From Synechococcus sp. SB0668_bin_13 (lineage in GTDB: Bacteria; Cyanobacteriota; Cyanobacteriia; PCC-6307; Cyanobiaceae): 32,131 nt of DNA. The position numbers were made by a program, and so were the translations under genes. The DNA is taken from positions 1 through 32,131 of the forward strand of contig VXWH01000020.1 in NCBI GenBank assembly GCA_009836025.1, given 5' to 3'. The notes beneath the pieces are model-generated. The model saw only the letters and a list, made by a program, of their open reading frames with translations. It ran no database searches and was not told the DNA's origin. This document shows, in pieces, positions 31,280 to 32,131 of the stretch (the stretch's first letter is position 1; the number at the start of each line of letters is the position of its first letter).

Positions 31280-32047
31280 TCATGGGTGGATCAGGCTTTT
31301 GCCAAGGTAGGCCTCCACCACCCGCTGATCACGCTGCACCTGGTCGGCGCTGCCCTGGCAGAGCACCCTGCCCTCGGCCATCACCACCACCGAATCACAA
31401 AGCTGGCCAATGAGGTTCATATCGTGCTCGATCATGCAAAAGGTGTAGCCCCGTTCCCGGTTGAGCCGTTGAATGGCCGTGGTGACGGTTTTGAGCAGGG
31501 TGCGGTTCACCCCGGCGCCCACTTCATCCAGGAAAACAATCTTGGGATGGATCATCATGGTGCGCCCCAATTCCAGAAGTTTCTTCTGGCCGCCGCTCAA
31601 GTTTCCGGCCAACTGGTGGGCCACGTGGGTGATCTGGAGAAAATCCAGCACCTGGTCAGCCTGCTGTTGAATGTCCCTTTCCCGCGTCTGCACCTGCCCC
31701 GGGCGGAACCAGGCGTTCCAAAGCTGCTCCCCCGGTTGCCCACCGGGGACCATCATCAGGTTCTCACGCACGGTGAGGGTGGAGAACTCGTGGGCAATCT
31801 GAAAGGTGCGCAGCAAGCCCCGGGCGAAGAGTTCATGGGCGGTGAGGCCCGTCACGTCCTCCCCGTCCAGATAGACACGGCCGGCGGTGGGCTTGTGGTG
31901 CCCAGCCACCACGTTAAACAAGGTTGTCTTGCCCGCGCCGTTGGGGCCAATCAGACCGGTGATCCTGCCCCTGGGGATCTCCAGGCTGACGCCGTTGACA
32001 GCCCGGATGCCGCCAAAGTGCATATGGAGGCAGTCGGTGCGAATCAT
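31280..32047 (-). CDS. livG: LivG-type ABC transporter ATPase
   Basis: IGPNGAGKTTLFNVVAGHHKPTAGRVYLDGEDVTGLTAHELFARGLLRTFQIAHEFSTLTVRENLMM and LSGGQKKLLELGRTMMIHPKIVFLDEVGAGVNRTL. Confidence 0.9.
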   Translation of the reverse strand: MIRTDCLHMHFGGIRAVNGVSLEIPRGRITGLIGPNGAGKTTLFNVVAGHHKPTAGRVYLDGEDVTGLTAHELFARGLLRTFQIAHEFSTLTVRENLMMVPGGQPGEQLWNAWFRPGQVQTRERDIQQQADQVLDFLQITHVAHQLAGNLSGGQKKLLELGRTMMIHPKIVFLDEVGAGVNRTLLKTVTTAIQRLNRERGYTFCMIEHDMNLIGQLCDSVVVMAEGRVLCQGSADQVQRDQRVVEAYLGKSLIHP

Positions 32048-32131
32048 GGGCAGTTCCCGGAAACATCCCCGCCTGGTTGACTTCCTGCCCGCCCTGAGAG
32101 GGGGGGGATTCCTTCTCTCAAGCGGTGCATA

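Noticed and set aside
30461-32080. 539 aa plus-strand ORF
   Set aside because: Antisense to the livG and livF ATPase genes and low-complexity His/Gly-rich; treated as a codon-bias artefact.

Overview
The window is chromosomal DNA from a high-GC picocyanobacterium, probably Synechococcus-like. The lineage call rests on psbH/psbN/psbI, ntcA, crtB/pds and several cyanobacterial DUF families. Most of it is a housekeeping backbone: pyrF (cut by the left edge), tyrS, DUF1825, HhH plus GIY-YIG, ppk2, dcd, a cobO-like gene, ntcA, DUF3084, a RuvC-like gene, DUF3146, pth, tatA, psbH/psbN, psbI, a DUF3769/LptD-like gene, leuD/leuC, cca, an RRM protein, crtB and pds. Four parts look accessory. (1) A restriction-modification locus (intact beta-class-like methyltransferase and frameshifted PD-(D/E)XK-like endonuclease) lies between leuC and cca and is bracketed by two ~326 bp direct repeats about 98% identical. 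Each repeat carries the methyltransferase 5' end, the intergenic spacer and the cca 5' end, and one copy is fused in frame upstream of leuC. (2) A ~2 kb secreted/surface-protein gene at about 3.8-5.9 kb has decayed through several frame changes and stops. (3) A GH38 alpha-mannosidase gene sits between psbN and psbI. (4) A livGFHM-type amino-acid ABC transporter operon has permeases that look alphaproteobacterial and a G10 tract at the livF/livH junction. I found no CRISPR array, rRNA, recognisable tRNA or transposase. The strongest candidate for something undescribed is the repeat-bracketed RM locus. All family assignments are recognition from sequence; no database search was run.
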